Below are positions 35,664-47,596 of a DNA stretch of 64,000 bases, piece after piece. A program made the translations under genes and the position numbers. Source of the DNA: Megamerina dolium. Lineage: Eukaryota > Arthropoda > Insecta > Diptera > Megamerinidae. Where the stretch lies: contig OY978527.1 in assembly GCA_963854835.1 (NCBI GenBank), positions 23,581,057 to 23,645,056 of the forward strand. Reading direction: 5' to 3'. How positions within the stretch are numbered: the stretch's first letter is position 1; each line of letters opens with the position of its first letter. The notes beneath the pieces were generated by a model. That model had not been told where the DNA came from, did not search any database, and saw nothing but the letters and a program-made list of their open reading frames with translations.

Positions 35664-35999
35664 TAGCTCTCAACTCTTTCCTATATTGGCTTCAAAGGAT
35701 TGAAATTTTGCCCGGATATCATGTCTTGCTATATCGCTAACAATTTTAGACAATAGCTTTTGCATAGCATCTAGGGCCTGTTCCCGTTTTTCCCGATTAG
35801 AATAACTTGGATTTCTTGTATCACACAAGCGTTCATAAATTTGCAGCAGAGTAATAAAGTCTTCAGTGAGAACAGTGAGAGGTCTGCTCCACTAAAACAC
35901 CATTTCTAAATAAAATAGTAATTTTAAAGTTATAGAACTTCTTTACTTAACGAGAAAATTCTTTCAATCAGTACATACTCAGAATATAAAATAAACGCT
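35664..35999. repeat. Unclassified convergent-ORF repeat, Myb/SANT-like part (copy 4, in unit 2)
   Basis: Duplicate of 27870-28205. Confidence 0.55.
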
Positions 36000-37106
36000 A
36001 GTAGCTCTTTTTCTTCCTTTTCATTTGGTTTGTGAAGTGACTGCGGCTCTGCCTACGCATATGTTGAGTAAGCTGGAGAGCAGCGGCCAATTTATTTTTC
36101 TTTTAAATTTTTTTTTGAATTTGATAATTCTTTTTTTGTTTTGTTTTTTTTTTACGAATAACCGCGTAAGGCGTTTCCAGCAATTATTGAGCTCAATACG
36201 TGTAGGAAAACTCGCATGGGGTGCTTGTTTGCTGCTGGTGCTTTTTTTGTTTGGTTTGTTTTAAATAATAACCCCGGTGTCTTCCGCTTACTTCTGAAGT
36301 GAGCCACCTACACTGTAGGAATTTATTGTTCTTTTTGTATTGTTTTATTTAATAATTATTTTCAGTTTTTGGTAAAAAAAAAATTGTTAGTGCAATTGAT
36401 CAAAAAATTATGTTTCTGTAATACTCTATAAGAAACATGTTGTGCTAATTTCGGCGAATGAGGTGATCACCCTGGCGTTCGAATTTTTTTTGCAATGATC
36501 GTGTGACGTGTAATCTTGATAAGGAAGATACGCGCGACCAGGCTCCCGGGTTTTAAATAGCGTAACATTTTTTCTGTAAAGGCAAGTGAGGTATGTGAAT
36601 GCATGCGTATGCAACAAATAATGGAGGTAATGGGTGATTATGTGTCTTGTTGTTTCGTATATGGAAGGCAAAATAGAAAATCAGAAATTTGATGAGTCTT
36701 TCTCTACCTTCAAGAAACGAGACCAAAAGCAACAACAAATACACAGGCATAGATGAGTGTGTGTACCAATGCGAGTGTAATCGAGAAAAGACGAAAAATT
36801 TGATGTGTTAGCGCGTCTTCCTCTTGATTTTGTTCTGCTGGATGGCATAAAAATGAAAAAATCTTGAAAAAATTGCAAAAATTCAACTATTGAACCAAAG
36901 AAGTTGCACGACCAAACACACATGAATTTCAGCCAAGACTAAAAATTAGACCACTCAATCCTGCAGCGAGCGCTGAAAATGTTCACTCAAAACCTGACAT
37001 TTTTTATGGTGCTCTCGCTTTTTTGTTGACTAACCTACTCATTTGAAATATTTTATTTCATTATGCAAAGTTGATATTTCTTTATTTATGAAAAAATATT
37101 ATTCCT
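36000..37106. other. Unannotated DNA in unit 2
   Basis: Duplicate of 28206-29312; no gene recognised. Confidence 0.4.
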
Positions 37107-39764
37107 CAAGAAACGAGAGCAAAAGCAACGAGAGCAAGTCCCCCAGCGGGTTTCGAATATAACACCTTCTTAGCTGGAGCGTGTTCTTCCATTCGCTCGA
37201 CATGACTTAGCCAGCGCAGACGCTGGATTTTGATGCGCTTTACTATGTCAATATCGGCATACAGCTCGTACAGCACATGGTTGTACCTTATTCGGTACTC
37301 GCCACCAACGTCATATGTTAGGACAGGCATGATGAGAGACTTGTAGAGTGTAGTTTTCGTTCTTCGAGAGAGAGCTCGACTTCTCAATTGCTTACTTAGC
37401 CCAAAGTAGCACCTGTTTGCAAGAGTGATCCTTCGCAATATCTCCAGGCTGACGTCATTACTGCTGCTAATGCTGGTTCCAAGGTAGACAAAGTCCCTTA
37501 CTACTTCAAAAGCGTAGTTGTCAATAGTGACGTGCTGTCCAAGACGCCGGGACTCTTTGTTTGTTGACACTAGATGCAGAGAGGTCCTTCCCAATTTTCA
37601 CTGCACAACAGAAGTTATGCAGTGTCATTCTACAAAGTCGGATGAGCTTTGCCGGAATACCGAACTCAGACTTTGTTGCGTAGAGGTAATCCCTTACAGG
37701 ACTGTCGAAAGCGGCTTTATAATCAGGTCTTCTCCAGGATTTGGCGCAGTGTGAAAATTTGGTCCATGGTGGATTTACCAGTTCTGAAGTCACACTGATA
37801 AGGTACAATCAAGTTGCTGAGTTTAGGTTTCAACCTTTCACACAATACGCTCGATAGGACTTTGCATGAGATACTCAGGAGACTTATTCTACGGTAGTTG
37901 AGCAGATTATGGGGTCTCCTTTATTCTATACGGGACAGAGAACACTGAGCCTCCAATCCTCAGGCATGCTTTCATCCGACCATATTCTGCTTATAATCGG
38001 GGTTATCGGGCAATCCTCTCCACTGGCGGAATTGTTCGTAGCATCGCCATTCAGTAACGCGGAGAAGTGTTCTCTCCATAGGCTCAGTGCACTCTGGACA
38101 TCTGTAACCAGATTCCCATTTCCACCACGACAAGAAGAGGCTCCGGGATTTAAACCGCCACTCAGGCGCCTGATCTTCTCGAAGAATTTTCGAGTCTCAT
38201 TCTTGTCGGTACACATCTCTATCTCCTCACAATCGCGTCTTTCTTGTTCTCTTTTTTTGCGCCTAAAAAGACGTCTCTATGCACTCGTTTTCTCTCTATA
38301 CCGCTCCTTAACAGCTCGCGTTGCGCCTGCACACAGGGTTTTTCTGTAGGCGGCGTCTTTCTCTGCGGTAGCGTCGCGACACTCCTGATCATACCACTCA
38401 TTCCTCAGAGGCCGGTAGTAACCGATTACCTCCCCGGCAGCAGTAGTCATGGAGTGGGATATATGTGTCCACCGTGCGCATGTATCATCAAGTGGGGGAG
38501 TGTTCTGCATAAGCAGATCCGATAGTCGAGTGGAAAATGCATCTGCTGTCTCTGATGATCGCAGCTTACTGACGTCGAGCTTTCTCTGTGTGGGACTTCT
38601 CTTGTTATTTGCGACAGTAGTGATCCGAGTCGATGTTGGCACCACGGATGGATTTTACGTCCATCACACTGGAAGCATGCCTTCCGTCAATCACCACATG
38701 ATCAATTTGGTTTCTTGTTCTTTGATCTGGAGACAGCCATGTCGCTTTGTGGACGTCGAGATACTGGAATCTGGTACCACCAATTACCATGTTTCGTGCT
38801 GCGGCGAAGTCGATCAGTCTCATTCCGTTATCGGAGGTGTTCTGGCGGAGGCTGAATTTTCCGATAGTTGGACCAAAGTTACCTTCCTTGCCCACCCTGG
38901 CATTAAAGTCGCCAAGCACGATTTTGATATCGTGGCGGGGGCGGCGGTCGTAAGCTTCTTCGAGGCGCTGAAAGAAGCTCTCCTAGGTCACATTGTCCTT
39001 CTCATCCGTCGGAGCGTGGGCACATATAAGGCTGATGTTAAAGAATTTTGCCTTGATGTGGGTTGTGGTCAGCCGCTCGTTCATAGGCTTCAAATGTGAG
39101 ACAAGATGTCGTAGTCTCTTGCTGACCAAAAATCCACATCCTAAATCGTGACTTTCAACATGGCAACTGTAGTAGATGTCACAGGACGCTCTTTTGGAGC
39201 AGCCCTGTCCTGTCCATCGCATTTCCTGGAGAGCGGTGATGTCGGCTCTGTATTTTTCGAGGACATCAACCAGCTGGATAGAGGCACCCTCCCTATAAAG
39301 GGACCGGACATTCCAGGTGCATATCCGTAAATCATTGTCCTTTTTTCGTTTGCGGGGGTCATCAACAAAGGGGGTAGTCCGTTTTCGAGGCATTTTTATA
39401 TTATTCACTGGGCAAGTTTTTTTATGTGGCGGGTCCCAAACCCAATGCCCAACCTCTAACCTACGAGATTTTCGCCACTCACTTCAGCCGCCTTCCAGCG
39501 TGTGCCAGGAAGACGTTGCCCTGTGGTCGCCACATAGAGGGCCCCCATTAATTATAATGAAGACGCCATCACATAGTAAGCAGAGCAAGCTGCATGATTA
39601 TCCCTCATTAACAAATAAAGGTATCATCACATAGCGCTCAGATCAAACTACATGACATCCAGTGAGTTGACTTGCGATGAGTTCAACAGTTCGATGAGTT
39701 GCGCTAGCCCCACCCGGTTGAGGCAATTAGACACGTTACCTTGTGAAAACACCACCAGACCGCC
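37107..39764 (-). pseudogene. RTE/BovB-like non-LTR retrotransposon, internally deleted (unit 2)
   Basis: Duplicate of 29313-31970, with the endonuclease ATG at 39408, the same internal stop and the same two RT deletions. One base differs (G at 38147 for T at 30353), changing a Thr codon to Pro in the connector. Confidence 0.82.
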
Positions 39765-39805
39765 AACATAGTATATATACATATATATATATAGCATAGT
39801 ATCTA

Positions 39806-40232
39806 ATATAGTATAGTGGGTTACTCATCACTATTTTGAATGACATTTTTGTGAAAGACACTAATATAGGCAGCATCGAAACGAATGTGATAAAAAAGAA
39901 ATAGGCGATAACCAGAAAAAGCCAACGAGAAAGAAAGAGAAGAATCTCGATAAAGGAAGATTCTGCGGTGTTGCCACAGAGTATAAATAGACCCAGTTTT
40001 GACAAGTGCAAATCAATCTAATCCCGAACGTGATTGCGCAAACATCGATACAGTTTCAGAGGCAAAAGTTGCAAGTTATTAAAGTGTTATTGTAAATAAT
40101 TAATTGTAAACAGAGTTGATTAAATAAATTGTTGCTGTGTATTGTTGTACAAAATAAGTGTTGCAATTATTATTAATTGCAAATAGAATTAATTCAAATA
40201 GAATTAAACGCTCACAGAATAAAAACATAACA
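39806..40232 (+). repeat. 5' LTR of the gypsy element (unit 2)
   Basis: Duplicate of 32012-32438. Ends TAACA at 40232, followed by the primer-binding site. Confidence 0.82.
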
Positions 40233-40261
40233 ATTGGCGTCAGAAGTGGGATTCTGTAAAG

Positions 40262-43200
40262 ATGGTGAAAATTGACCAACTAAAAGTGGATCAACCTATC
40301 GTCATCAGGTACAAAAGCAGAACTGTTGGTGAGGCTAAGGGCATTAATGTAGAAGAACATGAGTTCTTTGAGGAAGCCGAGATACATGCAGGCGTGCACG
40401 CTGAAGAAGAGAGCAAGATAGTTTCGAGTGGTCTTCTCATGGATTTAATGAAAACCATGATGCAAGAGCTACAAGATAATGCGTATCGCCATGAAATAAT
40501 TATGGTAGAATTATAGAAAAGATTTGATTCCTGGTTTCAAGAACATTCGGCTCGCCAAGAAAACGCTATGAGAGAATTGCAGAATTCAATTGACTCCAAG
40601 CTTAAAGAACATTCGGCTCGCCAAAAACACGGCTGCGAGAATCTACAAAAAGGAATACTAGATTTCAGGAAATTTCTAAAACTATTAATGTCAGCGTCAA
40701 AGTGCTGAAAGGACATGTAGATGATTTGGATGGTATGCCGAAGGAACATGTAGACAGACATGATGACTTGGAAGAAAAGCTTGAGAAATTAGAGTGCAAC
40801 CTTAATAAAATAAAAATAAGTGGAGCAACCATATCAGTGATAAGATCATCAATTAAAATTAAACTAAAGCCATCATTTGATGGAACTACATCTGCAAGCT
40901 TCAGTTCGAGACAACAGCTTCGAAGAATCAATGGGATGATAGTGACAAAACTGCTGCTTTAATAATAGCATTAAAGGGTAATGCGTAAGAAATCTTGCAG
41001 ATGGTTCCAAGGAAAGATCGTGGTAGCTATCAGTCACTGATGAACACACTCCAGCTGAAATATGGAAATGAATATAAGAGTCAATTGCATCGAATGGAAT
41101 TAAGATCGCGAGTGCAACGGAGCAATGAGAGCCTTCAGGATTTTACTTCCGACATTGAGCGCTTATGTCATCTTGCGTTCTCTGGTAATTCGAAGGAATT
41201 CATCAAGAAAATAAAAATAGAGGCATTCATAGATGGTATACGCAACGGAGAGACTAAGCGTGCCCTAGTCATGTCACCAAGGGAGTACATATGCGGAAAC
41301 AATTAGTAGTCCCTTGACGTATGAAGCCGTTTAGTGAGTCGACCAATGCCACAAGGACGCCAACTAGAAACGGAAACATCAGATCTGGTTGAAGCAGTGT
41401 GTCAGACATTCAAGTCAGTAGTGTAACCTGAAGCAAGAGCAACAGGTCGACGCGAAAACAAATTTACTGGTAAGTGCTTCATTTGCGACAAACGAGGACA
41501 CATATCGCGTGATTGGCGTCTACCATGAAACCGATCGAGATCGAATTCTCCAGAAGAAGACAACAGAAGGAGGATAAGGTGGAAAGCGATCGCTCCGCTA
41601 ACACAAATCCATCGTTAAACTAAATCGAGTCAGTACAGCGGGGCGTGAACTGACTCCAACAGTTGGTTGCCCCATCATTCACATTTCACAACAGCGTGTG
41701 CCAAGCAGCCTGACTATTGATGGAAAACTGAACAATATAAAGTTCATGTGAACTCTGGATACTGGTGCATCACTTTTTGAGCCTTTAATGGGAATAAAAT
41801 TGCGTACAGCAACGGGTGAGGATGCACAAATCCTGGATAAGATAAAGAAAATAGTATCTATTGGAAATTGTTCAGTCAGTTTAGTTCAATCTTTTTTTGA
41901 AATGGAAAAACTGAAGGACGAGCAACCATCGTGAAACATCACATTGGCACCGGCAAATCTAGACCAATTCGTCAAGCACCACGACGAGTTCCATTGGCCA
42001 AAAGAGATGAAGGCATTAAGCTGATTTTCGATATTCAGAACCAAGGTTTTTCTGGTAAAGAAGAAGGATGGAAGTACTCGATTCTGAGTGGATTACAGAA
42101 AGCTAAATGATATCACGAAAAAAGACAGCTATCCACTGCCAAGAATTGATGACACTCTGGACACGTTATCTGGTGACAAAGAAAGCTTTCAGTATTGGCG
42201 ATTGTCTATGGCAATTTACAGTGATGCCATTTGGCTTATGGAATGCGCCAGCTACTTTCGAACGTTTGCTGGAGCTTGTACTCAGAGGACTGCACTGGAA
42301 AACGTGGTTGGTGTACCTCGATGACATTATCCTGATGGGAAAATATTTTAACGACCACCTGGAAAAGTTGAAAGAAGTATTTGAGCGTATACAAAATATG
42401 AAAAAGTGTTCACTCTTCAGGCGGGAACTTAAATATCTTGGTCATAAAGTAACACCAGAAGGGGTACATACCGATGAGGAGAAAGTAGCAGCAGTACAAG
42501 AATAGCCTATTCCGTCGAATCTTCACGAGTTAAGAAGCTGCCTAGGCTTATGTACTTGACCATTTCCAATAAGCAACGCAGAGAACAAGTATACTCTAGT
42601 GGTTATAGATTACTTCAGTAAATGGCCTGAAGTATACCCCATTCCAAATCAAGAAGCTAGTACAGTTGCGGTTGTATTCGTCAACCAATGGATTACTCGT
42701 TTGGTGTGCCGATGGAGTTACACTCAGACCAAGGTCGAAATTTCGAATCAGTTGTATTCCAAGAGATGTGGCGTATGTTGGGTATTTACAAAACTCGTAC
42801 AACACCTTTGCATCCACAATCTGATGGCATGGTAAAACGATTTAACCGTACCTTGGAGGAATATTTGAGAAAAGTCGTAGATAAATAACAAAGAGACTGG
42901 GATGTACATATACCAATTTTCCTCATGGCATATCGATGCGCACAACATGATACGACGGCTACTACACCAGCAATGGCAATTTTTGGAAACGAATTAAGAC
43001 TGCCACCTCATTTAAAATTTTGAGTCGTAACACCAACGAGATCATCCGAAGGTAACAACACTAACGAAAAGCGGGAACAGTTGGATGAAGTACATCAGTA
43101 TATAAGTATGTATAAGCGATAAGACTAAGGCCAGGTATGACTTAAAAGCAAATTCAAAAGGGTTCTATGAAGGAGAGCTTGTAATGCTTCATAATCCACA

Positions 43201-43396
43201 ACTAAAGAAAGGCCTGTCCCCTAAACTACAGACTCATTGGGAAGGACCATATGAGATTATAGCAAGGATAAATGACGTAGTGTATTGTATTCAACGTGCC
43301 TGGAATAAAAGAGCAAAGTTTAAAGTAGTGCACTTGGAGCGACTTTCGCCATATAGGGGGGAAGTACAAAAACTTGTTCGGTACAAACAAGGTTAA
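40262..43396 (+). pseudogene. Ty3/gypsy gag-pol relic
   Basis: Gag begins at ATG 40262 and is broken as in unit 1. Zinc knuckle at 41479-41520 and protease LDTGAS at 41755-41772. Beyond the duplication edge, RT is recognisable: KKDSYPLPRIDDTLDTLSG near 42120-42175, MPFGLWNAPATFERL near 42227 and the YLDD catalytic box at 42314-42325. RNase H and the integrase N-terminus are deleted around 42540-42590. The integrase core follows (VIDYFSKWPEVYPI near 42602, HSDQGRNFES near 42717, HPQSDGMVKRFNRTLEEYL to 42888), then the C-terminal region LQTHWEGPYEIIARINDVVY to 43396. Several frameshifts and stops plus the deletion make it non-functional. The relic is described only, not reconstructed. Confidence 0.85.
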
Positions 43397-43407
43397 GAGG
43401 AGGGCAG

Positions 43408-43867
43408 TGTATTGAGTATCGATGATTGGTTACTCATCACTATTGTGACTGACACAATTGTGAATGACACGAATATTTGCAGCATCGAAACGAATGTCAA
43501 CAAAAAGAAATAAGCGATAACCAGAAAAAGCCAACTAGAAAGAAAGAGAAGAATCTCGATAAAGGAAGATTCTGCGGTGTTGCCACAGAGTATATTTATA
43601 CTCTGAGCCAGTGTTGACAAGTGCAAATCAATCTAATCCCGAACGTGATTGCGCAATGATTGATACAGTGGCAAAAGTTGCAAGTACATTAGAGTGTATT
43701 GTAAATAGTTGATTGTAAGCAGAGTTGATTGTAAATAGAGATTATTATATAAATTGTTGCTGTATATAGCTGTATAAAATAAGTGTTGCAGTAATTATTA
43801 ACAGAATCCAGTGATCGAACATGGTAATTCAAATAGAATTGAACGCTCACAAAATAAAAACGTAACA
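43408..43867 (+). repeat. 3' LTR of the gypsy element
   Basis: Begins TGTATTGAGTATCGATG directly after a purine tract and ends CGTAACA at 43867. Contains the GTATATTTATA promoter-like box near 43590 and an AATAAAAAC signal near the end. Used here as the reference for the LTR relics at 12.7, 45.9 and 54.1 kb. Confidence 0.85.
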
Positions 43868-44114
43868 ATATATATACAAACTATCAGCTCTTTTCTATTT
43901 TTATGGTATCATTTTTGGATGCGTTGACACATAAATCGAGTACGCGGACGCTTTGCTGTCAACAATTGTTAACCATTATTGAAAGATTGTGCGGGATTAT
44001 TGTGGCTAACAAATAGATCATGAAACCATCTGTTGAATTGTATCATGGATGGGCCCCATTACTAAAAAGGTTTTTACACAAATTTCATCATTTTATCTGT
44101 TTATTATTGAAGAA
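43868..44114. other. Upstream flank of zinc-finger gene 3
   Basis: About 250 bp between the gypsy 3' LTR and the predicted start codon. It should contain the promoter and 5' leader, but no clear core element was recognised; the LTR may influence expression. Confidence 0.35.
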
Positions 44115-45352
44115 ATGGAAGAAAATGATCTGTACATAACGCGTTGTGGAGAAATATTCATAACATCACGGAAATCATTCATGTTACACTGTTCATTATG
44201 TCAGGATAAGTATGAGCAGTTTTCTGAATTGTTGAATCATATATCAGAGGAGCATTTCCCAGATGATACATGGAGCAATGATGGTGTAGAAGATGCAGAG
44301 ATGGAGAGTTTGGAATATAATGAAAAAAGTAAAGTAGAAAGCTCTGAAGCATTAGGTAATGGAGAACACATCGAACTATTGTACAACAATGAGGTGAAGG
44401 AGGAAAGTGAAAATTTTTTTAGCGAGCAAGAGCAGCCAACAACAGCAGCACAAAATTATGATTCTGTGGTGAGTCATTTCCATTGAACTTTTTTTAAATG
44501 CACTATTAAACATACATATGGTTATGTATTCATATGTCTATGATGTAGGATAAAGTTCCTAACACTCCAACCAAACCAACAATTAATAAGCAGAGTAAAT
44601 TGGAAAAATTAGTCTGTCCCTTCTGCAAAACATATTTTAATGCAAGAAGCAACTTACGCTCACACATTCTACACAAACACACTAACGAACGGAAATATAA
44701 GTGTGATCAATGTGAATGGGCTTTTAAGACTTTGAATAATCTACGAGCTCATCAGCGTCGCCATGCAGGTGTTAGAAAACACGTATGCTCATATTGTCAA
44801 AAGAAATTCTACACAGCTACCGAATTAACACAACATATTCGTATGCACACAGGAGAACGACCTTATATTTGTACGCAATGCGGCAAAACGTATAATTCAT
44901 CCGGTGATCTATCTAATCATATGAGAAGGCATGACAACTATCGTCCTCATAAATGTATACATTGTGATAAAGATTTTTACTCAAGCAAAGAATTGAAGTG
45001 CCATTTAGTTGTCCATACAAAGGAACGTAAACATGCTTGTGCTGAGTGTGGGGCAGCGTTTGGACATCGCAAAACATTAGTTCATCATATGAAGATACAT
45101 GTTAATGCACGAGAATATAAATGCGGGATTTGTGAAGCGGACTTCAATCAGAAACATTCGTTAATAGCGCACATGAAAGCAAAACATAATGTTCTGGACA
45201 GTAAAACTGTTTTGGCGCCATCATGTGGTGTAGTAGAAGCCGTCAAAACTTGTCTGCGTTGTAACTTAAAATTTTCAAACTCAAAGTTATCACTAGAGCA
45301 TGAACGATTAGTGCATTCTAATGCGGATGATTGTGTTATTAAGCATATGTAA
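44115..45352 (+). CDS. C2H2 zinc-finger protein, two coding exons, 385 aa
   Basis: Predicted exons are 44115-44468 (118 codons) and 44549-45352, joined in phase 0 at GTGAGT..TAG. Exon 1 starts MEENDLYI and has an N-terminal finger C26-x2-C29-x12-H42-x4-H47 followed by an acidic tail. Exon 2 has a short linker and eight C2H2 fingers starting at C141 (CPFC, CDQC, CSYC, CTQC, CIHC, CAEC, CGIC, CLRC), with TGERPY-type linkers between some, and ends at TAA 45350-45352. A nuclear DNA-binding regulator is likely; target unknown. It corresponds finger by finger to the 7.3-9.0 kb gene but lacks that gene's three small linker exons. An upstream in-frame ATG at 44049 exists, but MEEND is the start conserved with the paralog. 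No lesions seen. Confidence 0.88.
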
Positions 45353-45845
45353 ATAAATAGGGATTCTGGTTGATATAGCCGTACCTGCGTCAAATAATAT
45401 TGGCTGGCAATGGAAAAAAAAGGATATGGAATTTATCCGAAGTCGAAGTACTCACAATCATAATCAGCGCTGAGGGTAAATTATATAAAAAAAACTGAAG
45501 GACGACACCAAATCACTTTGATTTCCCCCATGGACGATTGACCTGATGCGAAAGTCGATAATATTGGATACATGCCATTTGATTATAAATACTTTAAATT
45601 TTAGCTAAGAAATGCTAATGTACTATACATAATATATATTTAGGTTTAAGGTCTCCAATATATAATGTAACTTACCCTTAATTGAGAATTAATAAAAATA
45701 ACAATAATAATAATAATATTAGTAATTATATTAATTTGGACAATTTTTAAATAATTCAAATAAAAAAAATATTTACATATAGCTACAATATGAAATTTGA
45801 ATAAAATGCAATATTAATACAATATTAATTTTAGATAAATGTTAC
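45353..45845. other. No gene seen
   Basis: 3' flank of zinc-finger gene 3, with (AAT)n-like A/T runs near 45700-45730. Nothing else recognised. Confidence 0.4.
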
Positions 45846-45849
45846 AAAA

Positions 45850-46327
45850 TTCGATTCGATTGTGACAAACTATTGGCAGCATCGAAACGAATGTCAACGA
45901 AAAGAAATAAGCGATAACCAGAACAAGCCAACGAGAAAGAAAGAGTAGGATTTCGATAAAGGGAGATTCTGGGGTGTTGCCAACAGAGTATAAATGCATT
46001 TATCATTAACAGAATCCAGTGATCGAACAAGGTTAATTCAAATAGAATTAAACGCTAATAGAATAAAAACTTAATATTTACAATTAAAGAGCCAGTGTTG
46101 AAAGATGAAATTCAATCACATACGGAAAGTGATCGCGCAAACATCAATACAGTATCAGAGGCAAAAGTTACAAGTACATTAAATAGTTGATTATAAACAG
46201 TTGATTAAATAAATTGTTGCTGTATATAGTTGTACAAAATAAGTGCTGCAATTATTATTGACAGAATCCAGTGATCGAACAAGGTTGATTCAAATAGAAT
46301 TAAACGTTCACAAAATAAAAACGTAAC
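45850..46327 (+). repeat. Rearranged gypsy LTR relic
   Basis: Parts of the 43408-43867 LTR appear with one segment twice. U3 with GCAGCATCGAAACGAATGTC (about 45878) and the AGAGTATAAAT box (45986) is followed early by the LTR end (CAGAATCCAGTGATCGAACA, about 46009). Middle sequence then comes (CATCAATACAGTATCAGAGG, about 46143), and the LTR end again (46262-46327, ending GTAACA). No internal gypsy region adjoins, so it is a solo LTR with an internal duplication or two fused partial LTRs. Confidence 0.75.
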
Positions 46328-47227
46328 AATACATTAAATAAATTCTTATAATATTTTTGCCAACTTGCCAATTGATAGCTTCAATGTAAAATTTTTACAA
46401 ATTTTTTGACAGTTTAACATTTGTCCAGTCATTGTCAACATTATTAACCCTCTGGTTGACCACAAGATTTTGAATGTATATTTTTTAATTTTTGAAAGCA
46501 AAACAATGTCCTTATACAAATGCTTGATCATTTTAATTAGAGTAACAATTAACATAAGATTTATAAGTTAATGTTATCACGATGAAATTAATACGAACCG
46601 AGAAGAAGAAATACACAAATGCATTTTAGAAATTTGACCCTCATACATAACCATGGGGTTATTGTATCAAAATATTTTTGAATTTATCACTTTGATAGAT
46701 TTCATAAAGCAAAAATAAATGCTCAAATTATTTTGTCAATTAATGTCAATCTCTTTCATTCGCACTCATTACATAAAAAAGAAAGCAATAAATAATATCC
46801 CGCAAATATGCATTAGTATATGTGTTCAAAGAAAAATCTGTGAGATTGTATTGGAATTTTAAGGGGAAGTGGGTAGCCATGGCTAGCAGGGAAGATACTT
46901 TATCAGATTTGTACTCGCTAAAGTATAATTAAAAGCGTGAATTTAATTATTGTCTTTGTTTTGTTACTAATGAAATAATTATAAATATTTATTATTTATT
47001 ATTTAGTAGGAGCGCTTCTTAAACAACATTGATGCAATTTTTTTCTAGTTGAGTTACGAAATAGTGAACATCTAAACCGCAGCATTAATCCCGGAATCCC
47101 GGGAATGTAATAGCGAAATCCGCAAATCTCCGGATCCTAAAAACCGAAAATTGACATCCCTAATATGTACCAGTAGTCCGGTGAGTAGTAACTAATGTGA
47201 TTCAAGGTTTTGCAGGTTTCCTAGAAA
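46328..47227. other. AT-rich DNA, no certain gene
   Basis: No transposon match recognised. A short frame MASREDTLSDLYSLKYN at 46879 was considered and not annotated. A possible splice acceptor (TTTTGCAG) lies just upstream of the 47228 ORF. Confidence 0.4.
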
Positions 47228-47404
47228 ATGAACCCGGAAGATATTGGAAACATTTTGGAGGATGAGGCTGATAGTGTTAGCAACTTAGAAGACTTTGAAG
47301 CTTTGAAGAACTTGCACCGTGATGTTTCTAACTTGGCAGATCAACTGAGTGGCCTCTACCGATACGATCGAAAATTTGATAAATGGTACAAGACAGTTCT
47401 TTAA
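47228..47404 (+). CDS. Small acidic predicted protein, 58 aa, unknown
   Basis: ATG 47228 to TAA 47402-47404. The product starts MNPEDIGNILEDEADSV and continues with a leucine-spaced, probably helical segment (EALKNLHRDVSNLADQL), ending in FDKWYKTVL. The composition is protein-like, not low-complexity, and the start context AGAAAATG is reasonable. An upstream TTTTGCAG could make it a terminal exon whose earlier exons are not recognised. A SINE tail begins about 15 bp after the stop. Family not recognised; helical subunits of small complexes are one possibility. It may be a real small gene, a last exon, or a relic. Confidence 0.4.
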   Translation: MNPEDIGNILEDEADSVSNLEDFEALKNLHRDVSNLADQLSGLYRYDRKFDKWYKTVL

Positions 47405-47423
47405 AATGAAAATAAATAAATTA

Positions 47424-47570
47424 ATATGTTGCACTTATAACCCCCGAAGGGCTCTTTGACCGAGCTTTTCTTCCATTACTGTTGTAGATGTTAAATTTTT
47501 GGACAGTATTCGAAGGGATCTACTTATTTTAGCCGGTTCCGAATGGCAGACCTCTTGAGACTCTTGAATA
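47424..47570 (-). mobile_element. tRNA-derived SINE, 5'-truncated copy
   Basis: Minus-strand copy of the SINE body and tail (complement of GCACTTATAACCCCCGAAGG, GGACAGTATTCGAAGGGATC, TTTTAGCCGGTTCCGAATGG). The tRNA-like head is absent, as expected for incomplete reverse transcription. The tail points toward 47405. Confidence 0.8.
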
Positions 47571-47596
47571 TGTTATATTTTCGCATCGTCAAATAG

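Larger units (their letters stand above)
34123..41915. repeat. Tandem segmental duplication, unit 2 (about 7793 bp)
   Basis: Copy of 26329-34121. Here the left edge is artificial (the LINE starts abruptly inside its endonuclease) while the right edge continues naturally into gypsy pol. This shows that the duplicated interval ran from the LINE to the gypsy element. Confidence 0.93.
39806..43867 (+). mobile_element. Ty3/gypsy LTR retrotransposon, LTR to LTR, inactivated
   Basis: 5' LTR 39806-40232, tRNA-Leu-like primer-binding site at 40234, gag-pol relics, purine tract AAGAGGAGGGCAG (about 43395-43407) and 3' LTR 43408-43867 (TGTATTGAG...GTAACA). The first 2.1 kb are the second duplication unit; the rest is single copy. 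The two LTRs differ at many positions and the 5' LTR tip is altered, so insertion is much older than the segmental duplication. No envelope ORF is seen. Confidence 0.85.

Noticed and set aside
43408..44114. Envelope gene of a gypsy-type retrovirus
   Set aside because: No env-like ORF, signal peptide or transmembrane segment between integrase and the 3' LTR; host gene sequence follows the LTR.
46879..46932. Possible short first exon MASREDTLSDLYSLKYN
   Set aside because: Only 17 codons. Splicing to the 47217 acceptor gives an immediate stop in the frames tried, with no other support.
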